A stretch of 64,000 nucleotides of DNA, from the NCBI GenBank assembly GCA_023663525.1, contig JAMPHF010000001.1, positions 127,988 to 191,987 of the forward strand, given 5' to 3'. The DNA comes from Bacteroides sp. (GTDB lineage: Bacteria; Bacteroidota; Bacteroidia; Bacteroidales; Muribaculaceae). Every line of letters starts with the position of its first letter. Position 1 is the first letter of the stretch. Shown one piece after another: positions 28,766-37,380 of this stretch. A model generated the notes under the pieces. The model ran no database searches, was not told where the DNA came from, and was given only the letters and a program-made list of their open reading frames with translations. Both the position numbers and the translations under genes were made by a program.

Positions 28766-28813
28766 CGAGGGCAGAGCCATCAGGAATCGTGTTCCTTCGT
28801 AACTCTGCCCTCG
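28766..28813 (-). terminator. Terminator after the SulP gene
   Basis: An 11-base-pair perfect stem, CGAGGGCAGAG (28766-28776) with CTCTGCCCTCG (28803-28813), follows the end of the SulP gene on the minus strand and leads into a T-rich stretch (ATATTTTGTATTTTG). Confidence 0.75.
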
Positions 28814-28850
28814 GCACAATATGTTTGTTGATACCAGACTGATCAAACTA

Positions 28851-30551
28851 TCAGACTGTCGCAGACACTGTTGACTGGGCGGGGGCTATCTTATTTGCCA
28901 TCTCAACAGCCTTGGTGATGTGGGAACAGATGTGATCCTCACCGACAAGGTGATTGATTCCTGCATGGTACAGCGCATCGCGGACATTGTCCTTCACACC
29001 CGAAAGCACTACATGTATGCCCTCCTCCTGTGAGGATTTGATAAGAGTCTCAAGGTTGTGGATGCCGGTTGAATCGATAAACGGAACTTTACGCATTCGG
29101 ATGATACGCACTTTAGGCTTGCGGCCGAGAGTGTTGCGCATAAGTTCATCAAACTTTGTAGCGACTCCGAAAAAGAACGGGCCGTCAATCTCATAGACCT
29201 CAACACCGGGATTAACATTCAGCACCTCATGATGCGACATTTCGGAACCCTCGTCAACGTCGAGCTGTCCGGAGTAAGCGCGTATCTCCGTGTTCTCCAT
29301 CACACGGCGCAGAAACAGAATCACAGCAAGCAAGAGACCCATCTCTATAGCAATCGTGAGATCAAACACAACCGTCAGAAGGAAAGTCAGCGCGAGCACG
29401 GAAATATCACTCTTGGGATTATGGAAAATCGAGCGGATTGTTCGCCAGCCGCTCATGTTGTAGCTCACCACAATCAGCACGGCCGCAAGACACGCCATCG
29501 GGATGAGATTGATCAGAGGCATGAGGAAAAGGAAAATCAGGAACAACACAATGGCATGGACCACACCGGCCACGGGGGTACGACCGCCATTGGTGATATT
29601 GGTCATTGTGCGGGCAATGGCACCGGTGACGGGTATGCCACCGAAGAACGGAACTATGATATTGGCCATACCCTGACCTATGAGTTCCGTGTTGCTGTTT
29701 GTGCGTGTACCCGTGACACCGTCAGCCACCGTAGCGGAGAGAAGTGACTCAATCGCACCGAGAATGGCGATGGTAAAAGCTGAGGGCAGAAGTCGGTTGA
29801 TCGTGGCCATATTCAGTTCAAAGCCATGAGGCTGAGGGATGTCCGTTGACATTGAGCCGAAACGGTCACCGATGGTCTCGACACTGATTCCGGGGACGAG
29901 CGACACAACTGCGGTCACGATGATAATAGCGATCAGCGCACCCGGCAGACGGCGCGACACCTTCGGGGCGACAATGATTATGGCAAGTGCAGCCAAGCCG
30001 ACGGCAAGAGTCATCCAATCAATATTTCCGAAATTCGATATGTAGGCACCCCACTTAGGGATAAACTCACTGGGGACATTTTTCAACCCGAGACCGAAGA
30101 AATCATTTATCTGCGTTGAAAAAATGGTCAGAGCAATACCGGCTGTGAATCCTACCACAATCGGATAGGGGATAAATTTGATGACGGTACCGAGCCGGAA
30201 AAACCCGAGAGCCACGAGTATCAGACCGGCCATCAAGGTAGCGACAGCCAATCCCTCCAGACCGTAGGTGGCAATGATGTTGTAGACGATGACGATAAAC
30301 GCACCCGTAGGACCACCGATCTGCACCGTACACCCACCTGCTGCCGATACTATAAATCCACCTATGATAGCCGTGATGAGACCCACCGTAGGGCTGACGC
30401 CGCTCGCAATACCAAAAGCAATCGCAAGAGGGAGAGCCACGATACCGACAACTATACCGGCCACAAGATCGCTCTTGAACTTGTCAGCGGAATAATTGCG
30501 CAAAGCCGAGATAAGTTTCGGCTTGAAATCAATTGAACCGTAAAAATTCAT
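28851..30551 (-). CDS. SulP-family inorganic anion transporter with STAS domain
   Basis: A 566-residue protein: 10-14 membrane segments in residues 1-425, then a cytoplasmic STAS domain. Family motifs are PLAIAFGIASGVSPTVGLITA near residue 40 and GVTGTRTNSNTELIGQGMAN near 275; the STAS signature VPFIDSTGIHNLETL is near 505. SulP proteins move sulfate, bicarbonate or other anions by proton or sodium symport; the sequence does not decide the substrate. The transcript ends at the 28766-28813 hairpin. The upstream region (30552-30700) is AT-rich without a clear promoter match. Confidence 0.92.
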   Translation of the reverse strand: MNFYGSIDFKPKLISALRNYSADKFKSDLVAGIVVGIVALPLAIAFGIASGVSPTVGLITAIIGGFIVSAAGGCTVQIGGPTGAFIVIVYNIIATYGLEGLAVATLMAGLILVALGFFRLGTVIKFIPYPIVVGFTAGIALTIFSTQINDFFGLGLKNVPSEFIPKWGAYISNFGNIDWMTLAVGLAALAIIIVAPKVSRRLPGALIAIIIVTAVVSLVPGISVETIGDRFGSMSTDIPQPHGFELNMATINRLLPSAFTIAILGAIESLLSATVADGVTGTRTNSNTELIGQGMANIIVPFFGGIPVTGAIARTMTNITNGGRTPVAGVVHAIVLFLIFLFLMPLINLIPMACLAAVLIVVSYNMSGWRTIRSIFHNPKSDISVLALTFLLTVVFDLTIAIEMGLLLAVILFLRRVMENTEIRAYSGQLDVDEGSEMSHHEVLNVNPGVEVYEIDGPFFFGVATKFDELMRNTLGRKPKVRIIRMRKVPFIDSTGIHNLETLIKSSQEEGIHVVLSGVKDNVRDALYHAGINHLVGEDHICSHITKAVEMANKIAPAQSTVSATV

Positions 30552-30702
30552 TTGTAGTTACCTTATAAATTGTATATTTCCAGACATCAGATAATCGGGA
30601 CAAAAAGAAGCGGAAAAGCATGTTGTTCAACATAATTTTTCAACATCTCCTGAATTGAAAGCGCAAAATTACTCATTTTTTCACGAATAACAATCAAAAA
30701 AA

Positions 30703-30727
30703 AGAGCCTGTTTTGCTGACAGACTCT
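30703..30727 (-). terminator. Terminator after prmA
   Basis: Stem AGAGCCTGT (30703-30711) with ACAGACTCT (30719-30727), one mispair, followed on the minus strand by eight T residues: a textbook intrinsic terminator about 75 bases below the prmA stop. Confidence 0.85.
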
Positions 30728-30801
30728 AAATTCATGCGGAAATTCGTGGGAATATGACCGTATACAAGCGTAACCGAAAGCTTTCGTATCGCTTCCAAGC
30801 G

Positions 30802-31644
30802 TTAATTTTTAAGTACGAGGCAAGTCCAGCGATCAAGCACGTGGTGAGCTTCATACTTCAGACCAAGCGGCTCGGCCACAGCAAGAATCACGGGCACATC
30901 CTCCTCATAAAAACCGCTCAACAGCATGGTGGCACCCGGAGCAAGCGTAGCCACATAGGCAGGAAGATCGGAGGTTATGATATTACGGTTAATATTGGCT
31001 ATGAATAGATTGACATTGCCAATGGTGGCAAGTTCGGACGCATCGCCAAGATGCAGATAGACATTCTCGGCAAAATTCAGACGCACATTATCGACGGCAT
31101 TGCTGAAGGCAAACTCATCAATTTCGACGGCATCCACCCTTGCCGCTCCACGCATGGATGCAAGGATGGCAAGTATGCCGGTGCCGGTACCCATGTCCAC
31201 GACCTTCAGTCCATTCAAATCCATAGCGAGCAACTGACGCAGCATGAGTGTCGTCGTGGCGTGGTGACCGGTTCCGAAAGCCATCTTTGGGTCTATGACA
31301 ATGTCATAACGACATTCGGGTATATCACGATGAAACGAACTGTGGATCACACATTGATTGTCAATCACTATCGGATGAAAGTAATTTTTCTCCCATTCAC
31401 TGTTCCAGTCACGACCTTCGACAGTGGTCTCCGTCATCGTGAAAGCCGTGTCCATCGGAAAATCATTGAGAATACCCCTCACAGCCTCCGGGTCAAATTC
31501 GCCGCTCTTGACGTATGCTGTCAGCCCCTTTCCGTCAGGGACGAAACTCTCAAAACCGATTTCAGCAAGAAGCGCGGCAAGAATATCGGTGCGCGTCTCA
31601 TCGCATGGCGTGAGATCAAGACGCACCTCTACGTAATCGTTCAT
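30802..31644 (-). CDS. prmA: Ribosomal protein L11 methyltransferase
   Basis: PrmA, 280 residues, an S-adenosylmethionine-dependent enzyme that trimethylates ribosomal protein L11. Visible features are the PrmA block DPKMAFGTGHHATT near residue 120, the SAM-binding motif VVDMGTGTGILAILA near 150, VDAVEIDEFAF after it and the catalytic-type NLFIANINRNII near 212. It follows the small hypothetical gene at 31689-31976 by 44 bases on the same strand, so it is probably the last gene of the run that begins with the small envelope proteins. Confidence 0.95.
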   Translation of the reverse strand: MNDYVEVRLDLTPCDETRTDILAALLAEIGFESFVPDGKGLTAYVKSGEFDPEAVRGILNDFPMDTAFTMTETTVEGRDWNSEWEKNYFHPIVIDNQCVIHSSFHRDIPECRYDIVIDPKMAFGTGHHATTTLMLRQLLAMDLNGLKVVDMGTGTGILAILASMRGAARVDAVEIDEFAFSNAVDNVRLNFAENVYLHLGDASELATIGNVNLFIANINRNIITSDLPAYVATLAPGATMLLSGFYEEDVPVILAVAEPLGLKYEAHHVLDRWTCLVLKN

Positions 31645-31688
31645 GTGATAATTTCGAATATGTGATGAATAATAGCGATTATTGCCTC

Positions 31689-31976
31689 CTAACGCCGGCG
31701 GCGGAACAGGCGGAGAGTCTTCAGAGCCTTACTCCCGACACGATAGGTGATCAATGCAATGTCAAGATAGCTCAGAGTCCCGAGAAGTTTGCCGACAACA
31801 CCCGTCTTCGACACAGGACCATATTCCTTCATGGCTACAAAATTCGTCTGGAGATGTTCGCGACTTATTTCAAGCCGTGCGAGAGTATAGGCGCGCATAT
31901 AGCGCATCTCGTCAAGCGTATAGCCTTTCCATTCAGGCTTTTCATGCGGCAGTTCCTTTGTGGTGGTAGTGCTCAT
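31689..31976 (-). CDS. Small hypothetical protein
   Basis: A 95-residue basic, mostly helical protein with no signal peptide and no strong membrane span. The start is rich in Thr and Lys (STTTTKELPHEKPEWKG), and the end has LRLFRRRR. No family is recognised with confidence. It lies 17 bases downstream of the holin-like membrane protein gene and upstream of prmA. In many Bacteroidales a similar small protein accompanies the holin-superfamily and YtxH genes, suggesting an envelope-associated set; this link is inference. Confidence 0.65.
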   Translation of the reverse strand: MSTTTTKELPHEKPEWKGYTLDEMRYMRAYTLARLEISREHLQTNFVAMKEYGPVSKTGVVGKLLGTLSYLDIALITYRVGSKALKTLRLFRRRR

Positions 31977-31993
31977 AAGTTACAGGGGATTAA

Positions 31994-32335
31994 TCACGGA
32001 TTGAAAAACAGACGCGAAACGAAACGGGCGATAGGATTGACAATCAACTGCTTTCTGAACAGGACCACGGCACCGAGCAGTATCACGTAGAAACCGCACA
32101 TGATGAAGTAGGCCCCTATCAGCCCGACACCGGTAGCGATGCATCGCACTATTGCTATGGAGAGAAAAAACATGACGAGCGAGACCAGCACAAAACCTAT
32201 GATGGCAAACGTGATGGTGGTGAGGAGCAGAGTCAACTTTTCGGCGGCCGTAAACTTGGCATAGTTCACATTGAGTCTCAAAGACTCCTTGATCTCAGCC
32301 CAGAGAGTATGGATTTGATTTTGTTTTTCAGACAT
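31994..32335 (-). CDS. Small membrane protein of the phage-holin superfamily III type
   Basis: About 113 residues (ATG 32335, MSEKQNQIHTLWAEIK). An amphipathic N-terminal helix is followed by two long hydrophobic segments (LTLLLTTITFAIIGFVLVSL and a second near 70-95 ending VILLGAVVLF) and a basic tail (RKQLIVNPIARFVSRLF). This is the layout of the holin-like proteins common in Bacteroidetes chromosomes (YqjE type); nothing points to a phage origin. It begins just after a strong hairpin terminator at 32364-32398, so its expression depends on read-through or an unseen promoter. Confidence 0.75.
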   Translation of the reverse strand: MSEKQNQIHTLWAEIKESLRLNVNYAKFTAAEKLTLLLTTITFAIIGFVLVSLVMFFLSIAIVRCIATGVGLIGAYFIMCGFYVILLGAVVLFRKQLIVNPIARFVSRLFFNP

Positions 32336-32363
32336 ACGGTCCTTCTTTTGAAAATTCAAAAAG

Positions 32364-32398
32364 CGCAGACCCTAAAATTGGCGATTATAGGGTCTGCG
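32364..32398 (-). terminator. Terminator between the YtxH genes and the holin-like gene
   Basis: A perfect 11-base-pair stem, CGCAGACCCTA (32364-32374) with TAGGGTCTGCG (32388-32398), followed on the minus strand by CTTTTTG. It lies 43 bases after the YtxH gene and only about 28 bases before the ATG of the next gene on the same strand, which makes it a possible attenuator as well as a terminator. Confidence 0.8.
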
Positions 32399-32441
32399 TG
32401 TGTACGGAATCTATCCTTGAACCAAGGATTATGCCTTATTA

Positions 32442-32639
32442 TCAGTCGTCAATTTCAGTGGTGAGCTGCTCCACGAGAGCATCTATCTCACTATCGGAGC
32501 AGATGATACCCTTCTTGCGAAGAAGCTCTACGATACGCGCACGCACATCAGCACCCTTTTCCGGAGCGAAAAGCAAAGCTGAGCCTGCACCCACGATAGC
32601 ACCGCCGATAAAGGCATAAAGCAATGACAAATTGGACAT
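32442..32639 (-). CDS. YtxH-like small membrane protein (second copy)
   Basis: A 65-residue protein with one N-terminal membrane span (LLYAFIGGAIVGAGSALLF) followed by the YtxH hallmark APEKGADVRARI and an acidic amphipathic tail ending TTEIDD. YtxH proteins are small general-stress or envelope proteins of unknown activity. It is clearly paralogous to the gene at 32676-32873 (GGAI-x-GA, L-x-APEKG, R-x-x-IV, KGI at matching positions) and is separated from it by 36 bases: a tandem duplication. Confidence 0.8.
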   Translation of the reverse strand: MSNLSLLYAFIGGAIVGAGSALLFAPEKGADVRARIVELLRKKGIICSDSEIDALVEQLTTEIDD

Positions 32640-32675
32640 AGGAATTTATGTGAAATATAATTTTATAGTCTGTTT

Positions 32676-32873
32676 TTACTTCTGGATTTCTTCAGCGATT
32701 TCGTCGGCGAGTTCCTCAAGTTTGCTTTTCTGGAGCTTGATACCCTTGCTTTCGAGATACTTCACGATATTGTCGCGGGTAGTTTCACCCTTTTCGGGAG
32801 CAAGGAGGAGACCAACTGTTGCGCCGGCGATTGCGCCACCGATAACTGCAAGGACAATGTTTAAAGCTTTCAT
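32676..32873 (-). CDS. YtxH-like small membrane protein (first copy)
   Basis: A 65-residue paralogue of the next gene: one membrane span (IVLAVIGGAIAGATVGLLL), then APEKGETTRDNIVKYLE and a charged helix ending EEIAEEIQK-like. No clear promoter with both boxes is visible in the roughly 220 bases upstream (32874-33102), which are AT-rich. The two YtxH genes appear to form their own short transcript ended by the 32364-32398 hairpin. Confidence 0.8.
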   Translation of the reverse strand: MKALNIVLAVIGGAIAGATVGLLLAPEKGETTRDNIVKYLESKGIKLQKSKLEELADEIAEEIQK

Positions 32874-33102
32874 TTCTTAGTGAGTTTTTAGGGTTATATG
32901 AATTTTAAATGTTATTTTGCTTTCGTTAAATGTTGTTTTCACATTTTTAAAACACTGCTGAAAGAAAATAGTTCATCGGTTTCTGCGATAAAATTACAAT
33001 CTTTTGACCGTCTTTCCAAAATAAAAATGAATTTTGTGGAATTTTTGACCACATCCTCTCACATCCTCTCCATTCTCACCCCTCAGGCAATGGCACGCTG
33101 CC

Positions 33103-35367
33103 CTAACCGGCGATAGGTGCAATGCGCTTGAGGTCGCCTACCACCCACACCGTATCACCCTCCGAAAAGACAATTGACGCGTCCGGCTGCAGATAGTCAT
33201 CGCCACGCTGCACGGCCACGAGAAGTGCTTCCCACACATTTCTGAAATTCGAGCTTACGATGGTCTCGCCTATGAGCGGCGATGTGGCTTTCAGTCTGAT
33301 TCCCGTCAGCTTGACATCGGTTGACGAGGTCTCCGACGGCTCACCGTCGGCCGCCTCCACCACCGGGAGCAAACGCTGTATCTCCTCGTCCGTACCGATG
33401 ACACCAAGCACATCGCCGGGAAAAATCCTCTCATCGGCACCGGGGACCATGATCATGTCACCTCCTCGCTGTATGGACGAGACAGAGACCCCGTAGCGGC
33501 TGCGCAATCCTGAATTTTTCAACTGCTCACCGACAAAGGGACATTTGTAGCCAACGGTCATATAGGCAAGGTGCATGTTGGGGACAAGGCGGTTCTTGGC
33601 ACCGCTGCGTCTCAATTCGCGTTCGTTAAGGTTGTCCATAAATCTTGATTCGATTTTCACCATGCGGCGGTGGGCCGACTTGGAGAACGACAGCACAAGG
33701 ATGATGAAAAGCCCCACACCGATGGTCCAGCCGACCGTCATGGAGTAGATGGAACTGAGCAGATAGACAAGGAGAATCATGGCTATGAGCAGACGGACAA
33801 TCGTCATGATGATCAGCGGGACATCATAGCGCGCGTTGGCCGCCTTAAGTCGCTCACGCTCGGTCTTTTTTGAAGCAGGATAGGTCATGGCGAGGAGGAA
33901 AGGCGACATGATTATCAGTGCCACCACCGTTGTGACGAACCTTCCCCAATTCGGGAATATCTCAGTGAACAGCGGCAGCAGATAGTCAAGTGTGATGACA
34001 CACAGCGCGATGAGTATCATCGAATAGAGCACCACGCGCCAGAGATAACGCTTGAAAAGCGAAGTCCACAGTTGCTTTGTCGCACTGGCCGACGTTGTCG
34101 CGTCATTGGTGTAACGGTCTATCAGGAAATGCAGACGCTTCGGGAGGTGCGACTCGACGAAATCACATGCCGGATCGGCCATGCGAATGAAATAAGGGGT
34201 GGTGAAAGTGGTGATCACCGACACTGCCACGACAATCGGATAGATCTGCGGGTCGAGTACCCCGAGCGACATGCCGAGGGATGCAATGATGAAAGCAAAC
34301 TCACCGATCTGCGTCAACGAGAATCCCGACTCGATGGCCACCCGCAGCGACTGACCCGTCAGGAGCATACCCATCGTGCCGAAAAAAATCATTCCGACCA
34401 CCACGACAGCCGACAGCACGAGTATCGGCGCCCAGTATTCGACGATGATGTGTGGATTGACCATCATGCCCACGGAGATGAAAAAGACAGATCCGAAAAG
34501 ATCCTTGACCGGCAGTGTCACCTTCTCGATACGCTCCGCAAAACTCGTCCCGGCAAGTATCGAACCCATGACGAAAGCTCCGAGCGCGAGTGAGAAGCCG
34601 CAAGCCACGGAGAAAACAGCCATGCCGAGACATAGCCCCATTGAGACAATCAGAAGCGTCTCCGAGTTGAGGAATCGCCGCTGCGAATTGAGCAACGACG
34701 GCAATACGAACACTCCGACCACAAACCAGATGATGAGGAAGAACGCGAGTTTGCTGACACTGTAAAGCATCTCACCTCCCTCCACACTGTTGTTGATGGC
34801 TATGGACGACAGAATGACCATCATGAGGACCGCAAACAGATCCTCGACAATCAGCACCGCAAACACCAGCGACGCAAACTTGCGGTGACGCAAATTGAGG
34901 TCCGTAAACGCCTTTATAATTATGGTGGTGGACGACATCGAGAGCATACCGCCAAGGAAAAGGCTGTTGATATGCGAGAAACCGAGGATGTGACCGACCA
35001 CGAAACCCGCGCCCATCATTCCGCAGACAATAAACAGGGCTGTCACGACTGCCGAGCCGCCGGCGTTGACAAGTTTCTTGAAACTGAACTCCAGACCCAA
35101 CGAGAAAAGCAGCACGACAATGCCAATCTGCGCCCAGAACTCAATGTTGTCCTCCGTGGTGACCGAGGGCAGATATTCAAAATGAGGACTGGCAAGGAAT
35201 CCGGCTACTATATAGCCCAGTACCACCGGCTGTTTCAGCCATTTGAACAGCAATGTGGTGATGGCACCGAGTATCAGGATGAAAGCGAGGTCACGTATAA
35301 GCCCCTCGACATTGAATGTCCCTGAAGCGGCAGCCTCCACGCTGGCAAGTAGCAAGTTGAGAATCAT
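33103..35367 (-). CDS. CPA2-family cation:proton antiporter with TrkA-C domains
   Basis: A 754-residue membrane protein. Residues about 20-400 form a Na+/H+-exchanger domain of the CPA2 (KefB/NapA) type, with VVLGYIVAGFLASPH, LLFSLGLEFSFKKL and SMSSTTIIIKAF as recognisable blocks. Four more hydrophobic segments follow (about 435-580), then two soluble TrkA-C-like domains: one near 615-680 (GYKCPFVGEQLKNSGLRSRYG) and one near 690-750 (LKATSPLIGETIVSSNFRN). No TrkA-N nucleotide-binding domain lies between them. It probably exports potassium or sodium against protons. It is last in an operon with mgtC and a coiled-coil membrane protein; gap to mgtC about 40 bases. Confidence 0.88.
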   Translation of the reverse strand: MILNLLLASVEAAASGTFNVEGLIRDLAFILILGAITTLLFKWLKQPVVLGYIVAGFLASPHFEYLPSVTTEDNIEFWAQIGIVVLLFSLGLEFSFKKLVNAGGSAVVTALFIVCGMMGAGFVVGHILGFSHINSLFLGGMLSMSSTTIIIKAFTDLNLRHRKFASLVFAVLIVEDLFAVLMMVILSSIAINNSVEGGEMLYSVSKLAFFLIIWFVVGVFVLPSLLNSQRRFLNSETLLIVSMGLCLGMAVFSVACGFSLALGAFVMGSILAGTSFAERIEKVTLPVKDLFGSVFFISVGMMVNPHIIVEYWAPILVLSAVVVVGMIFFGTMGMLLTGQSLRVAIESGFSLTQIGEFAFIIASLGMSLGVLDPQIYPIVVAVSVITTFTTPYFIRMADPACDFVESHLPKRLHFLIDRYTNDATTSASATKQLWTSLFKRYLWRVVLYSMILIALCVITLDYLLPLFTEIFPNWGRFVTTVVALIIMSPFLLAMTYPASKKTERERLKAANARYDVPLIIMTIVRLLIAMILLVYLLSSIYSMTVGWTIGVGLFIILVLSFSKSAHRRMVKIESRFMDNLNERELRRSGAKNRLVPNMHLAYMTVGYKCPFVGEQLKNSGLRSRYGVSVSSIQRGGDMIMVPGADERIFPGDVLGVIGTDEEIQRLLPVVEAADGEPSETSSTDVKLTGIRLKATSPLIGETIVSSNFRNVWEALLVAVQRGDDYLQPDASIVFSEGDTVWVVGDLKRIAPIAG

Positions 35368-35407
35368 AGCAGATAAAAGAGTGAGTGGTTAGCATCCGGG
35401 CGGTGTG

Positions 35408-36124
35408 TCACGAGAGATCCGCCTGATTGGAGAGGGAGATTGACACAGTGGGGTGGACATCATGCAGGGATGAGAACACCTCGATGAAATCAGAGTGTTC
35501 GCGTATGAGTATCAGCAGATTCAGCCGTGTCGTGTCAGATTCGTAGTCATACTCCACATAGAAGCGCGAGAGATGGATGTTGTAGTGCTCAAGCACATCG
35601 CGGTAAGGCTTTATTGACTTGACGATTCCCTTGACCTTCAAGCGTATGGTCCGCGCCTCGTTGCCGACATTGACGCGGTGTTCAATCTGCTCAAGTATCG
35701 TCAGCACGACAAGCACGAGGACTGTGGCAAACGTGGCGATGAGATATAGCCCACAGCCCACCGCCATACCGATTGTGGCGATGATCCATATTCCGGCAGC
35801 AGTCGTGAGTCCGCGCACCGACCCTTTCATCTGTATGATTGTTCCGGCACCGAGGAAACCTATGCCCGAAAGCACCTGGGCGGCTATTCGGCTGGGATCG
35901 CCACGTAGCAGCCCGACCGTCTCCTGACAGACATAAATCGAGAGCATCATGGCTATACACGCGCCCATCGAGATCAGCGAGAATGTGCGCAGACCGGCCA
36001 TCTGCCCCTTGCGCTTTCGCTCTATGCCGATGATGCTTCCGAGCACCATGCTAACCGTGATGCGGAATATGGCCGAAGTGGTTGTCAGCTCGACACTCGT
36101 GATCAAATGCCAGAAATGTTCCAT
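35408..36124 (-). CDS. MgtC/SapB-family membrane protein
   Basis: A 238-residue protein with about five membrane segments followed by a soluble C-terminal domain. The MgtC hallmarks are GSIIGIERKRKGQMAGLRTF near 30, ARVLSG-like AAQVLSGIGFLGAGTII near 90 and GLTTAAGIWIIATIGMAVG near 110. MgtC proteins influence magnesium adaptation and membrane energetics rather than transporting Mg2+ directly. ATG at 36124 is used; a TTG at 36130 would add two residues. It starts nine bases after the coiled-coil gene, consistent with one transcript, and precedes the antiporter, suggesting a shared role in cation homeostasis. Confidence 0.92.
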   Translation of the reverse strand: MEHFWHLITSVELTTTSAIFRITVSMVLGSIIGIERKRKGQMAGLRTFSLISMGACIAMMLSIYVCQETVGLLRGDPSRIAAQVLSGIGFLGAGTIIQMKGSVRGLTTAAGIWIIATIGMAVGCGLYLIATFATVLVLVVLTILEQIEHRVNVGNEARTIRLKVKGIVKSIKPYRDVLEHYNIHLSRFYVEYDYESDTTRLNLLILIREHSDFIEVFSSLHDVHPTVSISLSNQADLS

Positions 36125-36133
36125 CTCCAACGG

Positions 36134-37045
36134 CTATTTCTTCAAGGTGAAATGACGTGAGGTCAGGCGGTAGCCTTCGGTGAACAGTTCGACGGTATAA
36201 TCGCCGGGAGTGAGGGTGGTGTTTACGTCCCAATACATCTTGATACCCGGAATCTCATCGCCTGAATATTCCACCGACTTGCGGGCGGTGCAAGCGACCG
36301 AGCCTCCCTCGAAACTGAACGAACCTGCGCCTCCGAGCAACTGACCCTCGGGATTGACTATGCGGAGATAGATGGTCTTCTCACCGACGGGTGTGGAATT
36401 GTTCTGCGGGATGGTGAACGTCACCAGCAACTGCTTGGCCTTAGTGATGTTCTTCTCAACCTTGCCGTTCTTTTTCAGCGCGGTGATGGAGACACCGGTG
36501 ACATTGAGCTTCTCGGCGAGGGTCATGCGCTCGCTGAGGGTCTCTGCGGTGCGTGTCACTTCCCTCACGCGCGACGACAGTTGGGCGTTCTGACTCTTGA
36601 TCTCCTGATTCTCGGCTCGAAGTCCGGCATTCTCTTTGTTGAGCGAGTCAATCTGCGCGATGTAGTGGCGTAGGAGGCTCTTGAGGGTGGCTATTTCCTT
36701 CTGCAGCTCATTGATGCGTGCCTGTGATTTGACTTTCTCACTTTTCAGCTCCTGCATAAGTTGCTCGACCTTGGCTTTGGCAGCCGTATATTTCGCAAGA
36801 ATCGTATCGTTGGCCAGACGCTGTGCCTGATCCTCATACTGCTGGAACTCGGCATTGAGCATGTCGAACTCATTTGACAGTTGAAGCTGCTCGTTGGAGA
36901 GTTTAAGTTCCTCATTCTCAAGCTGCGCTTCCTGTACCTGCGATTTCAGCGATGCTACCTGGGTCACTCCGAAACCAACAGCTATCAGCAACAATGCGGC
37001 AAGCACGATAATCAGGATGACCATTGGCGACATTTTCCCTTTCAT
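36134..37045 (-). CDS. Membrane-anchored coiled-coil protein
   Basis: A 303-residue protein with one N-terminal membrane span (residues 8-28, VILIIVLAALLLIAVGFG), a long coiled coil of about residues 32-180 rich in Leu/Glu/Gln heptads (LENEELKLSNEQLQLSNEF; LNKENAGLRAENQEIKSQN), then a beta-rich periplasmic domain from about 190 (VSITALKKNGKVEKN...; VNPEGQLLGGAGSF). I do not recognise a named family, although similar proteins are common in Bacteroidales. As first gene of the mgtC-antiporter operon, it might organise the membrane complex; this is inferred from position. Confidence 0.8.
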   Translation of the reverse strand: MKGKMSPMVILIIVLAALLLIAVGFGVTQVASLKSQVQEAQLENEELKLSNEQLQLSNEFDMLNAEFQQYEDQAQRLANDTILAKYTAAKAKVEQLMQELKSEKVKSQARINELQKEIATLKSLLRHYIAQIDSLNKENAGLRAENQEIKSQNAQLSSRVREVTRTAETLSERMTLAEKLNVTGVSITALKKNGKVEKNITKAKQLLVTFTIPQNNSTPVGEKTIYLRIVNPEGQLLGGAGSFSFEGGSVACTARKSVEYSGDEIPGIKMYWDVNTTLTPGDYTVELFTEGYRLTSRHFTLKK

Positions 37046-37142
37046 AACTCAATCTGTATGGATTATGTATAAATCGTTAATGTAAATATGAATATCTGTT
37101 TCTTGTCCAAGCCACGCGGCGAAAGCCACCTCAGACAAACTG

Positions 37143-37174
37143 CAAAATTACTAAACCATCACCTATAATCCAAA
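37143..37174 (-). promoter_or_regulatory. Promoter of the coiled-coil/mgtC/antiporter operon
   Basis: On the minus strand TTTG (37174-37171) and TAATTTTG (37150-37143) are 20 bases apart. Transcription would start about 90 bases before the ATG at 37045. The 335-base divergent gap (37046-37380) holds this promoter and the rightward one at 37342-37373 and nothing else that I can identify. Confidence 0.75.
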
Positions 37175-37341
37175 TCCACACTGACAAACTTTCACAAACT
37201 TTAAATATAACCGTTGATTTTCAATATTTTGTCTGTTTCATATACTTTCTACAAAACATTTCATTGCTCAAGAGTGTGTCTGCCAATATCAATCATCATC
37301 AGCAATTTTTATGTGACAAATCTGCGCAACATGTAAATTGG

Positions 37342-37373
37342 TTTGTTTTTTTGGCGGCGGTGATGTAATTTTG
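37342..37373 (+). promoter_or_regulatory. Promoter of tamL, giving a near-leaderless transcript
   Basis: TTTG at 37342-37345 and TAATTTTG at 37366-37373 are exactly 20 bases apart, a full consensus match. The tamL ATG is at 37381, only seven bases past the box, so the predicted transcription start falls at or within a base or two of the start codon. Confidence 0.75.
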
Positions 37374-37380
37374 CAACACC

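Noticed and set aside
31994..32335. Prophage remnant suggested by a holin-like protein
   Set aside because: The family is a normal chromosomal envelope protein in Bacteroidetes, and no phage structural, integrase or lysis gene is nearby.
37269..37281. Short match (AAGAGTGTGTCT) to the terminus of the 10078-10460 element
   Set aside because: Only about 12 bases match, and no inverted partner is seen nearby; chance is sufficient.
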